The notes under the pieces: generated by a model
The model's database searches: none
What the model was told of the DNA's origin: nothing
The model's input: the letters and a program-made list of their open reading frames with translations, nothing else
Part shown: positions 47,925-49,788 of the stretch, in pieces
Layout: each line of letters opens with the position of its first letter
How positions within the stretch are numbered: the stretch's first letter is position 1
Source: Conidiobolus incongruus B7586
Lineage: Eukaryota; Entomophthoromycota; Entomophthoromycetes; Entomophthorales; Conidiobolaceae
Assembly (NCBI GenBank): GCA_000697335.1
Contig: JNEM01014966.1
Span: 1-49,788, forward strand
Direction: 5' to 3'
DNA: 49,788 nucleotides
Position numbers and translations under genes: made by a program

Positions 47925-49788
47925 TTCTGATAAATATTTCAAACTTAATAAATGCAGTGTTAACCTTGATCTGATTCAATTGAGTTCCTTTTATACCCTT
48001 CATAATTTATGACTTGCCAGATTCTTAGTCACATTGACGCAGTCTATATAATTAGGATTTGTATTGGTGTCACGTGAACTTCTACAATTGATTGTTTGAT
48101 CAAAAATTTTAAAAAAAAAATTAATATGATGATTTATATATAAGGAATGTTGAAATGAGAACAGTAGATATGTTAGATAAAAACTCTCACAATTATTTAT
48201 CGTATTTTAATATATAATATATCCAATCAATCAAATATAAGGAATCTTCATCAACATATAAGTTGGTTTATTATCATTTTTAACGAAATAATCAAATAAA
48301 AGCAGAACTGCGTTGTACAATTTTATCAGATTTTTATGATAGATTTTTTTTAGATATAATATTGATTAATTAAGCAATAGAAGTTGTGTTGAATGAAAAT
48401 ATTGTAATAGATAGCTGAGTAATGTATTTGATCTTAATAACTACTATTGAGTTTAATTTTATAAATATAATAATTATTAATTTTGAATAAAAGATTTTAG
48501 TTATACTAGAAAAATTATTAAAATTATAAATATAATTATAAAATGAAAATTTTAATAAGTTATTAAATATTGAAAAATTATCAAACTAATAAAAATATTT
48601 TAAATCGGGATATGATGAAAATGAGTTACTTTATATAGTAATAAACGTTCAATCAAATGAGTCATACTAAATCAATTGAGAGTGAGAAAAAAGATAATTA
48701 AAAGAAAAATTCAAAGTTGGTATTATATATTTCAATTCATTATATTAATATAATAATACATTCGATTTTTCTATCTTTTATATTATCAGCAACTTGAATA
48801 ATATCTTACAAAGGTTTTGTATAATTTGGTTTTCACCGATTTTAGATTTAATATAGTTAAATACATAATTTTAAAATATCAATAATCCTAAGGAAGGTAT
48901 TGCCATTTATCAATTTTTGAATTGGATTGAATCAAATATTTTTAGAAAGTGAAGTACTGAATTGTAATTTTTATTACACAATATGTATTATATATATATT
49001 ATTTAGAGATATTAGTACTTTAGCTTATGTAATCACATTATATTAAAACTAAAAAAAATCAAATTTTAATACTTTTAAACAATTGCTCCAGTTTAAAATA
49101 GATAATATCATTTTCATTATTACTTATATATTAAATTATATTTATATATTTGGTTTGAAAATAAAATATGATATTATTAAAACTTTATTAACAGGTATTT
49201 TCAAATATGTCTATGATTTTTACTAATAATATTATCACTAATTAGATACATTGAAAATTTAAATAAAAAATTCAATATTTATATATTTAGATTATATGAA
49301 ATTTAAAAAAATATATTATTTTGAAAAAAATTACTATATAGTTTTAAATTTCTATTAATTATCTCATAATTTGAAAAATAAAAATAATTACAAAGAAGTT
49401 TTAGTTAGTAAAGGTAATTAGGTTATCTCTAATAATGATATAAGTTATATTCGAATTATAACCTGATATTTTTTATAAACTAGTATGATGTTTTAATGGT
49501 CCAGTTTGTGATTTAACCTTGATAACATAAAGTAATAATGCAATATTAATATTTTGATATATAATTACTAATATTAATAATTTTAATATAAATACTATAT
49601 AAAAAGTTATATAATAACAAAATTTTTTTATAATCAAATATATCAATTTATATTAATTTAATTATATTTTATATATACTATTTTAATAATATTAATATTA
49701 CTGGATATTTATTCCAAATATGTAAATAAATTACAATCTCACTTTTATAATAATATATTAATTATTTAAATTATCTAATTAATAAAAA
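47925..49788. other. Upstream region of the P-protein gene, then AT-rich DNA
   Basis: The first ~200 bp hold the P-protein promoter, including CACGTG at 48071-48076 and a TGACTAA-like site (TTAGTCA, near 48028). The rest, to the window end, is AT-rich with no supported gene. Confidence 0.5.
48071..48076. promoter_or_regulatory. E-box CACGTG upstream of the P-protein gene
   Basis: A perfect CACGTG palindrome lies about 150 bp before the start codon. The same hexamer stands just before the TATA box of the TFIIB-like gene, so it is a plausible bHLH-factor site in this genome. Confidence 0.35.

Noticed and set aside
1-49788. CRISPR arrays, operons, ribosome binding sites
   Set aside because: The sequence is eukaryotic nuclear DNA with spliceosomal introns; no regularly spaced short repeats were seen.

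Overview
The window is nuclear DNA of an AT-rich fungus. I put it among the early-diverging (zygomycete- or chytrid-grade) fungi, but the lineage is an inference. The base composition is extremely AT-rich, mostly in long gene-free stretches. The genes are islands of higher GC, and I modelled 62 GT-AG introns in them, nearly all about 40-75 nt long. Fungal-type markers include a Ste7/Fuz7/Byr1-type MAP kinase kinase, squalene epoxidase, a YMR1-like myotubularin and SLX9.

Layout, left to right. 1-2336: AT-rich relic DNA with a candidate solo LTR (616-864) and one copy of a degenerate dispersed repeat. 2337-5271: a divergent pair, NAR1 (minus, cytosolic Fe-S assembly) and SLX9 (plus, small-subunit ribosome biogenesis). 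7400-9337: a TFIIB-like protein with two cyclin folds but no zinc ribbon, behind a clear TATA/E-box/CCAAT promoter. 10625-11982 (minus): the MAPKK. 13785-14330: an intronless centromeric histone H3 (CENP-A) with an unusually long glycine-rich loop 1. 15268-15349: tRNA-Ser(GCT). 17209-18910: squalene epoxidase ERG1. 20065-25783: a full-length but badly decayed Ty3/Gypsy chromovirus with 400-bp LTRs and a 5-bp target duplication. 26892-28552: a degenerate second copy of ERG1. 28672-32710 (minus): a 20-exon gene for a roughly 1010-residue helical protein that I judge to be Integrator subunit 8-like. 35666-36786: GTP cyclohydrolase I. 38118-39088: maleylacetoacetate isomerase. 39371-41807 (minus): myotubularin phosphatase. 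42546-42929 (minus): a small basic coiled-coil protein. 44100-45085: the second copy of the dispersed repeat. 45424-45505: a second, identical tRNA-Ser(GCT). 46461-47924 (minus): a bifunctional chorismate mutase-prephenate dehydratase with an ACT domain.

The genes are mostly housekeeping and do not form a single cluster. The observations best worth following are the INTS8-like gene (Integrator is generally regarded as lost from most fungi), the CENP-A loop 1 extension, the ribbon-less TFIIB-like protein, the bacterial-style fused P-protein in place of separate fungal ARO7 and PHA2 proteins, the ERG1 duplicate in decay, and LTRs that differ only by transitions. Exon models were built by hand from splice signals and frame continuity. 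Family calls come from motif memory, not from searches.
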